Notes under the pieces: generated by a model
What the model saw: only the letters and a program-made list of their open reading frames with translations
What the model was told of the DNA's origin: nothing
The model's database searches: none
Shown: one piece after another, positions 15,447-23,361 of the stretch
Position numbering within the stretch: the first letter of the stretch is position 1
How the letters are laid out: the number at the start of each line of letters is the position of its first letter
NCBI GenBank assembly: GCA_020052615.1
Contig: JAGVOT010000115.1
Coordinates: forward strand, 1-64,000
DNA length: 64,000 nucleotides
Direction: 5' to 3'
Source of the DNA: Nitrospirota bacterium
GTDB taxonomy: Bacteria > Nitrospirota > UBA9217
Made by a program: the position numbers and the translations under genes

Positions 15447-16655
15447 CTACCGATTATCTTCGTCAACCGCCTTTTTCAGCATATCCAGGATCCCCGGGAT
15501 CGCAGAGGTAACCCTGTTCCAATTGGGAATGAGCGGAGTACCCATGGGATTCTGCATGAAGGTCTCCGCCGCCAGGGTGATGGCCCGCGCAAAGGACTCT
15601 ACGGCCTTCGCCTCTTCGTGACGGTCGAACTCAAGCCCGTTGATGGCCGCATCGGCCTCGAACTTCATGATCGTGTCCTCGGCAAGCCGGAGGTAGGCCA
15701 CGGAGAGGGATTTGAAGAAACCGTCGCTGAACACGACCCCTTCCGAAGCAAGGGTCCGGAAGATCGATTTGCTGATGTCGATCGTCATCTTCATCAGCCC
15801 CTTCTCGGGGTCCTCGGAAGACAACGCCTGGTGCTTGTGCTCATACGTGTCGGCGATATCCACCTGGCAGACCCGCCGGGGGGAGTAGTTCCGGTACACC
15901 TCGGCAAGAGACCCTACTTCGAGGCCCCAGTCCCAGGGGATACGATTGACCCGCGCCATGTCCGTGTGCATGGCGAACTCGCCGGCCAGGGGATAGCGGA
16001 AGCTGTCGATGAACTTGAGGAACCGGTGCTCACCCCCGAGGTTCTGGAGGGAGCGGACGAGCGGGGTAACCAGGAGCCGCGTAACCCTGCCGTGCATCTT
16101 GTTCGTCACCCTGCTGTAGAATCCCTTGCAGAACACGTAATCAAGGTTCGGATTCGCCACGGGATAGCACAGCCGGGCGAGCATTTCCCTGCTGTAGTTC
16201 ACGATATCGCAGTCATGGAGCGCGATCACATCGCACTTGCCGCTGGCGAGGACATATCCGTAGGCCAGCCAGGCCGATCGCCCTTTTCCGCGCTCACCCA
16301 CGCTCAGGCCGTTGCGCTTGAACGTGTCGTAGATCTCCATAACGCGTTTTCCGTCGTTGTGGACGATATTGACGCCTCCGGAGATCGGCGCCATGAACTG
16401 CCGCACCCGCTGGAACTCCTTGTCCGACGCCTTGTCGAGCACCAGCACGACCTCGCACAGGTATTTCACCTTCGCAAGCTCCTCGACGATCCTCGGCATG
16501 GCCGGTCCCTCGAACTCGGAATAAAGCGCCGGAAGGACCAGCGCGACGGGACGGGTCCGGGAAAAGTGCAGCAGCTCCCCCTCGAGCCGCTCCAATGACG
16601 GCCTGCCGAGCCGGTGCAGCGTGGTGATGACGCCGGTCTGATAGAAATCGGACAT
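15447..16655 (-). CDS. gpgS: Glucosyl-3-phosphoglycerate synthase-like glycosyltransferase (GT81)
   Basis: The 402-residue cytoplasmic GT-A protein has a metal-binding DCD (LHDCDIV, about residue 150) and the GpgS-type phrases FCKGFYSRVTNKMHGRVT, YPLAGEFAMHTDM and WDWGLEVGSLAEV, which contact phosphoglycerate and close the active site. It transfers a hexose from an NDP-sugar to 3-phosphoglycerate, the first step to glucosylglycerate (or mannosylglycerate). The matching phosphatase is at 21158-21982. Sugar specificity cannot be read from the sequence by eye. Length fits the bacterial GpgS family. Confidence 0.82.
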   Translation of the reverse strand: MSDFYQTGVITTLHRLGRPSLERLEGELLHFSRTRPVALVLPALYSEFEGPAMPRIVEELAKVKYLCEVVLVLDKASDKEFQRVRQFMAPISGGVNIVHNDGKRVMEIYDTFKRNGLSVGERGKGRSAWLAYGYVLASGKCDVIALHDCDIVNYSREMLARLCYPVANPNLDYVFCKGFYSRVTNKMHGRVTRLLVTPLVRSLQNLGGEHRFLKFIDSFRYPLAGEFAMHTDMARVNRIPWDWGLEVGSLAEVYRNYSPRRVCQVDIADTYEHKHQALSSEDPEKGLMKMTIDISKSIFRTLASEGVVFSDGFFKSLSVAYLRLAEDTIMKFEADAAINGLEFDRHEEAKAVESFARAITLAAETFMQNPMGTPLIPNWNRVTSAIPGILDMLKKAVDEDNR

Positions 16656-16706
16656 GGAAGTACCTCCTCACCCGAAAAAATCCGAATCGAAAGACAGAAA
16701 CGAAAA

Positions 16707-16814
16707 AGGCGTCTCTCGCAAAGGCGCGAAGCCCGCAAAGAAGGCCACATCATTTTGTCTCAAAACAGGATTTAAAGATTTTTTTGCGTCCTTTGTGGCT
16801 CGCTTAAAAGCGCC
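16707..16814. repeat. CGCAAAG/CGCGAAG-type dispersed repeat, imperfect inverted arms
   Basis: CTCTCGCAAAGGCGCGAAGC on the left and GCGTCCTTTGTGGCTCGC on the right are imperfect inverted arms around an AT-rich centre. A related copy lies at 57590-57662. Such arrays are common intergenic repeats of unknown role. Confidence 0.55.
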
Positions 16815-16872
16815 TACTTTTGGTTGCGTGATAAATTCTTTCCGTTTTGAGAGTACGTTGATACTTTCGTTG

Positions 16873-17577
16873 CTAGAGATGCTGGATATCGTCCTTCCCT
16901 TCGACCTTCTCGGCAGCGCCCTTTTCGATCATCCTGCGGGCGGCCTCTATGCCCCCGGCGCCGAAGGCGATGGCAAGGGCGATGACAATGCCGCCGAAGA
17001 TGATCGAAAACGCCGCGACCACGATATTCGGGGCGACCTGCAGCTGTTCCAGGGCCATCGCCAGGATCAGGACGATAAGCAGCAGCCGCACCGCCTCGGC
17101 CAGCAGCTTTGCGTAATGGTATCCGTTGTTCACGAGCGCGATCAACACCGTCCTGCTCAGAAAGCCGGCCGCAACGTAGCCGATGACCAGGATGAGAACG
17201 GCGGAAAACACTCGAGGGAGATAGAGGAAAAACTGGGCCACCAGGTTGTCGACGGCATGCACCTTGAGCGCGCCCAGGCCGATCATGATCGTGAAGATGA
17301 CGAGGAACCAGAAAACGACGCGAACGACCGCCTCCGTGGGCTTCGTCCAGAGATCTCCCTTCCGCATCATGACCGTGAATCCCATGCGGTCGCTCCAGGC
17401 GTCGAAGGAGAGCGCGGTCAGCGCCTTGCGAAGCAGCACGCGAACGATCCGGGCAAACACCAGCCCTCCGATCAGGATCGTGAGCATGGCCAGCATGTTC
17501 GGGGCGAACCGCTTGAATCCGGCGAACACCTCCCGGAACGGCTCAATCACCAGCGTCAGAAAGTCCTGCATGTTCAT
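16873..17577 (-). CDS. Mechanosensitive-channel-like TM-helix repeat membrane protein
   Basis: The 234-residue protein has about five membrane helices, with two copies of the conserved TM-helix unit seen in CmpX/MscS-related proteins (about residues 75-115 and 120-165: LPRVFSAVLILVIGYVAAGF). It ends with the glycine-rich helix IIFGGIVIALAIAFGAGG typical of the pore-lining segment. It lacks the large cytoplasmic MscS cage. It may be a small ion channel or scaffold acting in osmotic release. It starts 7 bases after the stop of the upstream glycosyltransferase gene, so it belongs to the compatible-solute operon. Confidence 0.75.
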   Translation of the reverse strand: MNMQDFLTLVIEPFREVFAGFKRFAPNMLAMLTILIGGLVFARIVRVLLRKALTALSFDAWSDRMGFTVMMRKGDLWTKPTEAVVRVVFWFLVIFTIMIGLGALKVHAVDNLVAQFFLYLPRVFSAVLILVIGYVAAGFLSRTVLIALVNNGYHYAKLLAEAVRLLLIVLILAMALEQLQVAPNIVVAAFSIIFGGIVIALAIAFGAGGIEAARRMIEKGAAEKVEGKDDIQHL

Positions 17578-17584
17578 ACCTCCT

Positions 17585-18844
17585 TCATTTCCAGTTGTTC
17601 AGCAGATATTCCTTGTTCTTCTCGAACTCCTCGCAGAGCCGTTCGATCTCTTCTTCCGCGCCGCTCTGGTCCGCATCCGCCATTTCCAGGACGAACGATG
17701 CCGTGCGGCCCAGATACAGCGGCGTCAGGGACTTGATGAGGTGCTCGGCCGGCAGTCTCTTCCGATGGTATGCAAGCGCGTAATCATAGATGATCCGCGA
17801 CCACAGACCCCGCGGGAAGCGAAATGCGTCAACGCCGGCGCCCCCTAGTGATTCGACGTCGCCAAAATCGCCCTGGCCGAGCACGGCGGTCCAGATCTCA
17901 CGGAGGTTCCTGAGGCCCTCGCGAAAGATCCCAAGCATCCGCTGCACATTGACGTTCACCTGTTCAAGACCGACGGCATACTGAAAGCCGTAGGTCCGGA
18001 CCGGTTCGGAACCCTGCACTTTTTTCCATACGTCCGGATAGGCCTCCATGAGCCCGAACGCGGCGCTCACGACCTGATAGAGCATGGCGGAGAGGTCCGC
18101 GCCGGGGTCCTTGGTATCATGGATCTTCGCGCCAAGGTAGGACTGGCTGATCTTGAAATTATTGGCAACCGCCGTGGTCGTCATCCAGATGTCGATGCCG
18201 AACCGCGCCACATCGGTCTCCCACACGTCCTTCTCGAGATAAAACCGGGCAAGTTTTCCGGAAAAACCGAAATCTCCGCCGATGGGCTGGCGCACGCGCC
18301 TGCCGTAGAGGGCGCGCGTCAGGGGATAGACGATGCTGTTCGTGATCGTGCCGTCGAACTTGTGGCGATGGTACAGCGGGGCGACGAATTCCGCCTCTCC
18401 CCGGAGCACCGGCTTGAGCAGAAGCTCCACCCATTCGGGGGTTATGCTCCGCAGGTCGGAATCAACGACCGCGCAGGCCTTCGCGTTCAGAGCATCGGCG
18501 ATCTCGAATACCGCCCTGAACGCGCTGCCTTTTCCCGGTATCCCCTCATAGGGTGTCGCGATGATGGGGACCGGATCGATCCGATGATGCACGAGGATCG
18601 CCGCCTGGTCCTCGATGCGCGTGCTCCGCACCACGTCCATGGTCCCGTCCCGTGAACCGCCGTCGGAATTTACGAGGACTGCTTTGAGCTCGGGAAAGTA
18701 TTTCGCAAGTCCCGCCTGAACGGCGCGTACAACATGGCCTATCGTCCGGGCGTTGTTGAAGCTCGGGATGCCGATGACGATGTCGGCGGACCCGGCCATA
18801 TCGAGAAAATCACAGACATCTTTACGTTGAATAATGCTCGTCAT
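17585..18844 (-). CDS. GT78-like glycosyltransferase, probably for (gluco/manno)sylglycerate
   Basis: This 419-residue GT-A protein reads IGIPSFNNARTIGHVV at the nucleotide site, DSDLRSITPEWVELL at the metal site, QPIGGDFGFSG and FGIDIWMTT downstream, and a late AKIHD. These blocks have the same order and spacing as in mannosylglycerate synthase of Rhodothermus marinus (DAD, QPLGGE, WGID, KAH). It could make mannosylglycerate directly from glycerate or extend glucosylglycerate with a second sugar. It is clearly different from the GpgS-like enzyme two genes downstream. Confidence 0.68.
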   Translation of the reverse strand: MTSIIQRKDVCDFLDMAGSADIVIGIPSFNNARTIGHVVRAVQAGLAKYFPELKAVLVNSDGGSRDGTMDVVRSTRIEDQAAILVHHRIDPVPIIATPYEGIPGKGSAFRAVFEIADALNAKACAVVDSDLRSITPEWVELLLKPVLRGEAEFVAPLYHRHKFDGTITNSIVYPLTRALYGRRVRQPIGGDFGFSGKLARFYLEKDVWETDVARFGIDIWMTTTAVANNFKISQSYLGAKIHDTKDPGADLSAMLYQVVSAAFGLMEAYPDVWKKVQGSEPVRTYGFQYAVGLEQVNVNVQRMLGIFREGLRNLREIWTAVLGQGDFGDVESLGGAGVDAFRFPRGLWSRIIYDYALAYHRKRLPAEHLIKSLTPLYLGRTASFVLEMADADQSGAEEEIERLCEEFEKNKEYLLNNWK

Positions 18845-18893
18845 ATGCTCTTATCGCGGTGTCGCCCTGCTCGGTCCACAGCGCAGGACATCT

Positions 18894-20357
18894 TCAGCGC
18901 TCGATCAGGATTATCTGGATATCCATCACGTTCGTCCCCGTGGGGCCGATCAGGACGTGGTGCTTTTCGCCGGTTTGGGAATCGAGACGCCGGAAGAATG
19001 TATAGGAGTCATTATTCCCCAGGTACGCCTCGGGATGGATGCCAAGGTTCCGCGCTTGATTCACCACGCTCCCATCCACCATGGCGCCTGCGGCATCGGT
19101 CGGACCGTCCGTCCCATCGGTGCCTGCCGAGAGCAGGGAAATCCCGTCCATTCCCGGGATCTCCATTGCGAACGCCAGGGCCAATTCCTGGTTCCTGCCG
19201 CCCGCGCCGGCCCCGCGGACAACGACCGTGGTCTCCCCGCCCGAGAGCAGACACCGGCGTTCACCGGGCTTCAGCTCATCCCACGTTTTCACCGCCTTCC
19301 GCGCCAGCAGCCGGGCAGCGTCGCGGGCTTCGCCTTGCAGCTCCGCGGTCACGAACTCTGGTTTCCATCCGAGGGCCGCCGCCTTCTCGCGTACGGCGGC
19401 AAGGGCCTGGATACTGCTGCCGACGACCACGTTCCTTGTCCTCAGGAAGGACGCATCGCCGCTCTTCGCCGTATCCGGTTCCTGTCCCGCCACCCCCCGT
19501 TCGAGGAACGATGCCACCTGCGACGGGATCGCCGTCTTCAATCCATGCTTTTCGATCACCTGAACGGCATCGGAAAAGGTCGAACTGTCCGACGCCGTCG
19601 GTCCGGAGGCGATCACGTCGAGCCGGTCGCCGATGACGTCGGAGAGGATCAGCGTCACCACCGTCGCCGGGTGGGCGATCTGCGCGAGCCTGCCCCCCTT
19701 CACCGCGGAGAGGTGTTTTCTGACCGCATTCAGCTCGTCGATGGTCGCGCCCGCCTTGAGGAGCAGCTCCGTCGTCCGCTGTTTGTCCTCCAGCGTAATG
19801 CCGGGAAGCGGCGCGACCAGCAGGGCCGAACCGCCGCCGGAGAGAAGGCAGATCACCAGGGTCTTTTCGTCAGCCCGCCTGACCAGATCGAGTATCCTCT
19901 CCGTGCCCCGCACTCCCGCCTTGTCGGGGACAGGATGGCCCGCCTCGACCTGCTCGATGGTCGAGAGCTTTCCCCCATGGCCGTACTTCACGACGACAGC
20001 GCCCTTGTCGATCCGGCCGCCGAGGACGCTCTCTACGGCAGCCGCCATTGCTGCCGCGGCCTTTCCTGCTCCGATGACCAGGACGCGGTCAAAGAGCTTA
20101 AGATCGTACACGCTTCCCCCGGCAGTGAGCATGCTGCTCTCGATCCGGAGGGCCCTGGTCACCGCGCGGTAGGGATCCACCGCCGCAAGGGCGGCGTTAA
20201 AAAGCTCTCTCAGATGATCCTGCTGAGTTTTTTTCATGGCATTGCGTTTTATCGATACGATCACGGTGCGCCGCCAGCTTCCTCTGCGAACAGGTCCGAG
20301 ACGGGCAGACAGGTTTCGATGCAACTGTTCTTTCTCTTGATCTGGCTGATAGGGCAT
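18894..20357 (-). CDS. Glycerate kinase, MOFRL family (GckA/TtuD)
   Basis: The N-terminal half carries VIGAGKAAAAMAAAVE and the VEAGHPVPD region of the DUF4147/GckA domain; the C-terminal MOFRL part contains LLSGGETTVVVRGAGAGGRN and SAGTDGTDGPTDAAGA. It phosphorylates D-glycerate with ATP. Here it could recycle glycerate released from glucosylglycerate or feed the synthase. The ATG at 20357 overlaps the stop of the LapA-like gene (TAATG); an ATG at 20237 (MKKTQQDHLREL) matches the usual family start better and leaves about 447 residues. Confidence 0.9.
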   Translation of the reverse strand: MPYQPDQEKEQLHRNLSARLGPVRRGSWRRTVIVSIKRNAMKKTQQDHLRELFNAALAAVDPYRAVTRALRIESSMLTAGGSVYDLKLFDRVLVIGAGKAAAAMAAAVESVLGGRIDKGAVVVKYGHGGKLSTIEQVEAGHPVPDKAGVRGTERILDLVRRADEKTLVICLLSGGGSALLVAPLPGITLEDKQRTTELLLKAGATIDELNAVRKHLSAVKGGRLAQIAHPATVVTLILSDVIGDRLDVIASGPTASDSSTFSDAVQVIEKHGLKTAIPSQVASFLERGVAGQEPDTAKSGDASFLRTRNVVVGSSIQALAAVREKAAALGWKPEFVTAELQGEARDAARLLARKAVKTWDELKPGERRCLLSGGETTVVVRGAGAGGRNQELALAFAMEIPGMDGISLLSAGTDGTDGPTDAAGAMVDGSVVNQARNLGIHPEAYLGNNDSYTFFRRLDSQTGEKHHVLIGPTGTNVMDIQIILIER

Positions 20358-20608
20358 TACAACGGTTTATCGGGGCTCACCGGTTCATTTCCCGTCGTTT
20401 TTTTCTTCCGGCTGGACCGTCGCAGCCGTATATACGAGAGAATGCTCATACCCGCGATCGCGCCGACAAGAAGACACAGGGCGATCACGACGGCAAGAGA
20501 TGCCTCGAAGCGCCAGAAGAGAAAGGACACAGCGACCGGTCCTGCATTCTGGACGGAAAAGAGCACGACGATGGTCAACGCGATGACAGCTATGATAAGT
20601 GAGAACAC
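20357..20608 (-). CDS. LapA-domain small membrane protein (first of three)
   Basis: The GTG at 20608 follows a GGGGAGGGG ribosome-binding site. The 83-residue protein has two membrane helices and the LapA_dom phrase FSVQNAGPVAVSFLFW between them, then a basic tail (LRRSSRKKK). LapA/YciS-type proteins are inner-membrane adaptors, in E. coli helping FtsH control LPS synthesis. Overlap with the glycerate kinase start suggests co-translation, though no functional link is evident. Confidence 0.78.
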   Translation of the reverse strand: MFSLIIAVIALTIVVLFSVQNAGPVAVSFLFWRFEASLAVVIALCLLVGAIAGMSILSYIRLRRSSRKKKTTGNEPVSPDKPL

Positions 20609-20726
20609 ATCCCCTCCCCGCCGGGTCGTCTGAAAGTGATGTACACAGCCCCTCTGCATCATGAAAGCGCCGTAACCGAAGCATCAGGGCGCCCGTCTTA
20701 ACACGGCATATCGGAACGAATGCATT

Positions 20727-21077
20727 CTATTTTGTTTTCCTTTTCCCGGCCGGAAGCGGCTCTCTTTCGAGGTCCGCGATCTGTGCATCGAGCTTCTTGA
20801 TCTGAGCTGCAATATTCTTCACCTGGGGATCGAGCGCAGGATTCTTTACCCGGGAGCCCATGAGCGCATAGACCCGGGCGCCCAGGTCGGCAACAGCCTC
20901 ATGGACCTTCGTTTTGAGCGTCAGGATCTTATACTGCCGCTTCCCCTCGTCCGTCAGGTCCCCAGCCTTCTTTTGAGCGACGATCGCCCCTTTCTTCATC
21001 GCCGCCATGCCCTTCTCCACGCCTTTCTGCAGGTCTTTCTTGATGCCTTCCCAATCGATGCTTTCAAAATAACCCAT
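20727..21077 (-). CDS. Conserved hypothetical small helical protein
   Basis: This 116-residue soluble protein is highly charged and helical: GVEKGMAAMKKGAIVAQKKA, then a TDEGKRQYKI segment and a C-terminal coiled coil (VKNIAAQIKKLDAQIADLE). I do not recognise a characterised family. The start follows a GGGGGT stretch. It lies between the LapA-like gene and the phosphatase gene and probably shares their transcript. It may be a cytoplasmic structural or stress protein, but nothing in the sequence fixes a function. Confidence 0.65.
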   Translation of the reverse strand: MGYFESIDWEGIKKDLQKGVEKGMAAMKKGAIVAQKKAGDLTDEGKRQYKILTLKTKVHEAVADLGARVYALMGSRVKNPALDPQVKNIAAQIKKLDAQIADLEREPLPAGKRKTK

Positions 21078-21157
21078 GGCAGTACCCCCTTCCGCATTGA
21101 CAGAATAGCGTTCCTTTTGATAACGCTCTTCGATACGTTAAGTATAACATACGCAGA

Positions 21158-21982
21158 CTATGGCAACTCGCCGATCATTTTCGACACCGCCTCGTTCCAC
21201 CCGGCCGGACCGATGCCTGCCGTCCGGACCAGTCCCGGGATATCGATCCTTGCATCATGCCTTCCTGTCGTTTTTTTTACGAGCACCGGCCGGTCCACGG
21301 CAAGAAGAAAGGGAAGGTCATTCAGGCTGTCGCCGATGCCTATGGTGGTCACCGACCCGTCCCTGCGCTCATAAAGCTTTCTGAGGAGATCGACGGCCCT
21401 CCCCTTGTGGTGATCCCCCATGAGATGAAAGTACCGCCCCTGTGTCCAGCGAAGTTTTTCTCCTTCGATCTCGCTGAGGAACCGGTCGTCAGGCTTATCG
21501 GGAAAGATAAAAGGTTCCTCATAGTCCCGCTGCTTGGCAAGACGGGCTTCCTCCATCGTCAGTCCCGTCAGTCCGGCAACTTCCTCGACGGTCATGTCAC
21601 CAAAGCCGCGGACAGCGATCCCGAGCCGGTCGCGCATTGCTGTGAACCGTTTTCGGATCTCTTCATAGGGCGAACCCAGGGATATGACCTCATATCCGCC
21701 CTTCTGCTCACCGGATCCTTGAAAGGGGAAATAACCCGCGGGAATATAGATCCCGCCGCCGTTCTCGGATATGAACGGATGAACGTTGTCCAGACGCTTC
21801 CGATACACCTCGATCTCCGCCCGGGTCTTGCTGGAGCAGATGACCAGGGGGATACCCCGCTGACGTACCAGCTCGAGCGCCGGCCTCGCTTCTTCAAAGG
21901 AGTAGGTCCGCGGATGCAGCAGGGTGCCGTCCAGATCGGTAATAATTATGAGGCGCCGAGGAGGCGCAGATCGCTTACGCAT
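21158..21982 (-). CDS. Mannosyl/glucosyl-3-phosphoglycerate phosphatase (HAD-IIB)
   Basis: HAD motif I is IIITDLDGTLL (about residue 13), motif II is the CSSKTR threonine/serine region (about residue 50), motif III is a lysine near residue 190 and motif IV is GIGDSLNDLPFLLAV. The cap contains the EISENGGGIYIP-like stretch FISENGGGIYIPAGY typical of MPGP/YedP enzymes. It removes phosphate from glucosyl- or mannosyl-3-phosphoglycerate, completing the two-step pathway begun by the GpgS-like enzyme. Its start overlaps the ClC gene end by 8 bases. Confidence 0.88.
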   Translation of the reverse strand: MRKRSAPPRRLIIITDLDGTLLHPRTYSFEEARPALELVRQRGIPLVICSSKTRAEIEVYRKRLDNVHPFISENGGGIYIPAGYFPFQGSGEQKGGYEVISLGSPYEEIRKRFTAMRDRLGIAVRGFGDMTVEEVAGLTGLTMEEARLAKQRDYEEPFIFPDKPDDRFLSEIEGEKLRWTQGRYFHLMGDHHKGRAVDLLRKLYERRDGSVTTIGIGDSLNDLPFLLAVDRPVLVKKTTGRHDARIDIPGLVRTAGIGPAGWNEAVSKMIGELP

Positions 21983-23351
21983 CGCCGCCTTTCTTCCCGG
22001 TCATCTTCTTGAAGCTCTTTATCACGGCCGTACCTATGCTTTTTGGATTCGGCTGGTACTCTACAGCACCGATATTCTTCATTTCCTTGCCGTGCTGGAC
22101 CGCAAGGGACGATGATTTCGTGAACGACAGCACCTGGCTCGGATAAACGCTCCGGTGGCCGGTCATGAGAAAGCTGATAACGCAGGCCACGGCCGCATAA
22201 GGACCGACGGCCGGACCGAACAGCTCGATGGCCATGATGCTGGACGAGATGGGGGTGTTGGCCGCGCCCGCCAGAAGGGCAACCATCCCGATAGCCGAGA
22301 ATACCGAAACGTCGAATCCCAGGACGCTGCCGAACGCATTGCCTGCCGTTGCCCCGACAAAGAATATGGGCGTGATGATCCCGCCGCTTCCGCCGAAACC
22401 GAGCGTGATCGCTGTAAAGATGCTCTTCAGGATGAATGCGCTTCCCGGGACCGCTCCTCCCTCGAGGGCATCCTTGATGGTGTCCAGGCCCAGCCCCAGA
22501 TAGCGGGTTGAGAACAAAGACGTGAGCAGAACGAGGAGGACTCCTCCCAGAAGTCCTTTCAGGGGCGGCCACAGCGTCACCGCCCTGCCCATACGCTCGA
22601 ACAGGCGCAAGACCTCGATCAGCACAAGCGAACAGAGCCCGAAAAAGATCCCCGCGGCGCAGACCTTGACGAAGAATAGACTGCTGAACAGCGGGACGAA
22701 CCGGAGGGGCTCATGAAAATAGGTGATCCCCAGGGCCGAAGATACCTGGAATGCCACGATGCCGGACACGAACGATGGAAGCAGAACGTCATAGAGCATG
22801 CCGCCGACGAACAGTACCTCCACGCCGAAGATCGCGCCGGCAATGGGAGTGCCGAACACGGTCGCGAAACCGGCGCTGATGCCGCAAATGACCAGTTTCT
22901 TCCGGTCCTTGCTGTCGAACCGCAGCAGGTCCGAAAAGGCCGAGGAAACGGCCGCCCCGATCTGCGCGGCCGGACCTTCCTTGCCCGCCGACCCGCCGAA
23001 GGCGATCGTGATGACCGTGGCGACCAGTTTCACGGGAACCACCATCAGCCTGATCTTTCCTGAGCGCTGGTGGACCGCCTCAATGATCTTTTCCGTTCCA
23101 TGCCCTTCAGCATCAGGCGCCATATACTTCACAATCAGTGCGGTCAGGAACAGAGCTACTGGCAGCAGCAGGTAATAATAGGAATACGTTGATGCTGCGG
23201 CTATGCTGAACCCAAGCGCCTTGAGAAAGACCGTTGTGGACAAACCGACAAGGATCCCCGCGCAGGATGCCAGGAACAGCCATTTCAGGATGCTGATGAA
23301 CAGGACCGAGCTTTCCACGATCTTTTTTTTCATGAACCTGCTCCTTGGCAC
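21975..23351 (-). CDS. ClC-family chloride channel or Cl-/H+ antiporter
   Basis: The 458-residue membrane protein has the ClC filter blocks: GSAGKEGPAAQIGAA (the GKEGP motif, about residue 120), GTPIAGAIFGVEVLF (about 170) and GGSGGIITPIFFVGATAGNAFG (about 315). The gating-glutamate position in GKEGP is kept. No C-terminal CBS pair is present. It sits between compatible-solute and trehalose genes and could carry anions during osmotic change. ATGs at 23351 and 23333 are both possible starts. Confidence 0.93.
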   Translation of the reverse strand: MPRSRFMKKKIVESSVLFISILKWLFLASCAGILVGLSTTVFLKALGFSIAAASTYSYYYLLLPVALFLTALIVKYMAPDAEGHGTEKIIEAVHQRSGKIRLMVVPVKLVATVITIAFGGSAGKEGPAAQIGAAVSSAFSDLLRFDSKDRKKLVICGISAGFATVFGTPIAGAIFGVEVLFVGGMLYDVLLPSFVSGIVAFQVSSALGITYFHEPLRFVPLFSSLFFVKVCAAGIFFGLCSLVLIEVLRLFERMGRAVTLWPPLKGLLGGVLLVLLTSLFSTRYLGLGLDTIKDALEGGAVPGSAFILKSIFTAITLGFGGSGGIITPIFFVGATAGNAFGSVLGFDVSVFSAIGMVALLAGAANTPISSSIMAIELFGPAVGPYAAVACVISFLMTGHRSVYPSQVLSFTKSSSLAVQHGKEMKNIGAVEYQPNPKSIGTAVIKSFKKMTGKKGGDA

Positions 23352-23361
23352 AGGACCGGCT

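Noticed and set aside
18834-20633. 599-codon open frame on the plus strand
   Set aside because: It is antisense to glycerate kinase and LapA genes, is rich in Arg, His and Pro typical of GC-rich shadow frames, and has no recognisable motif.
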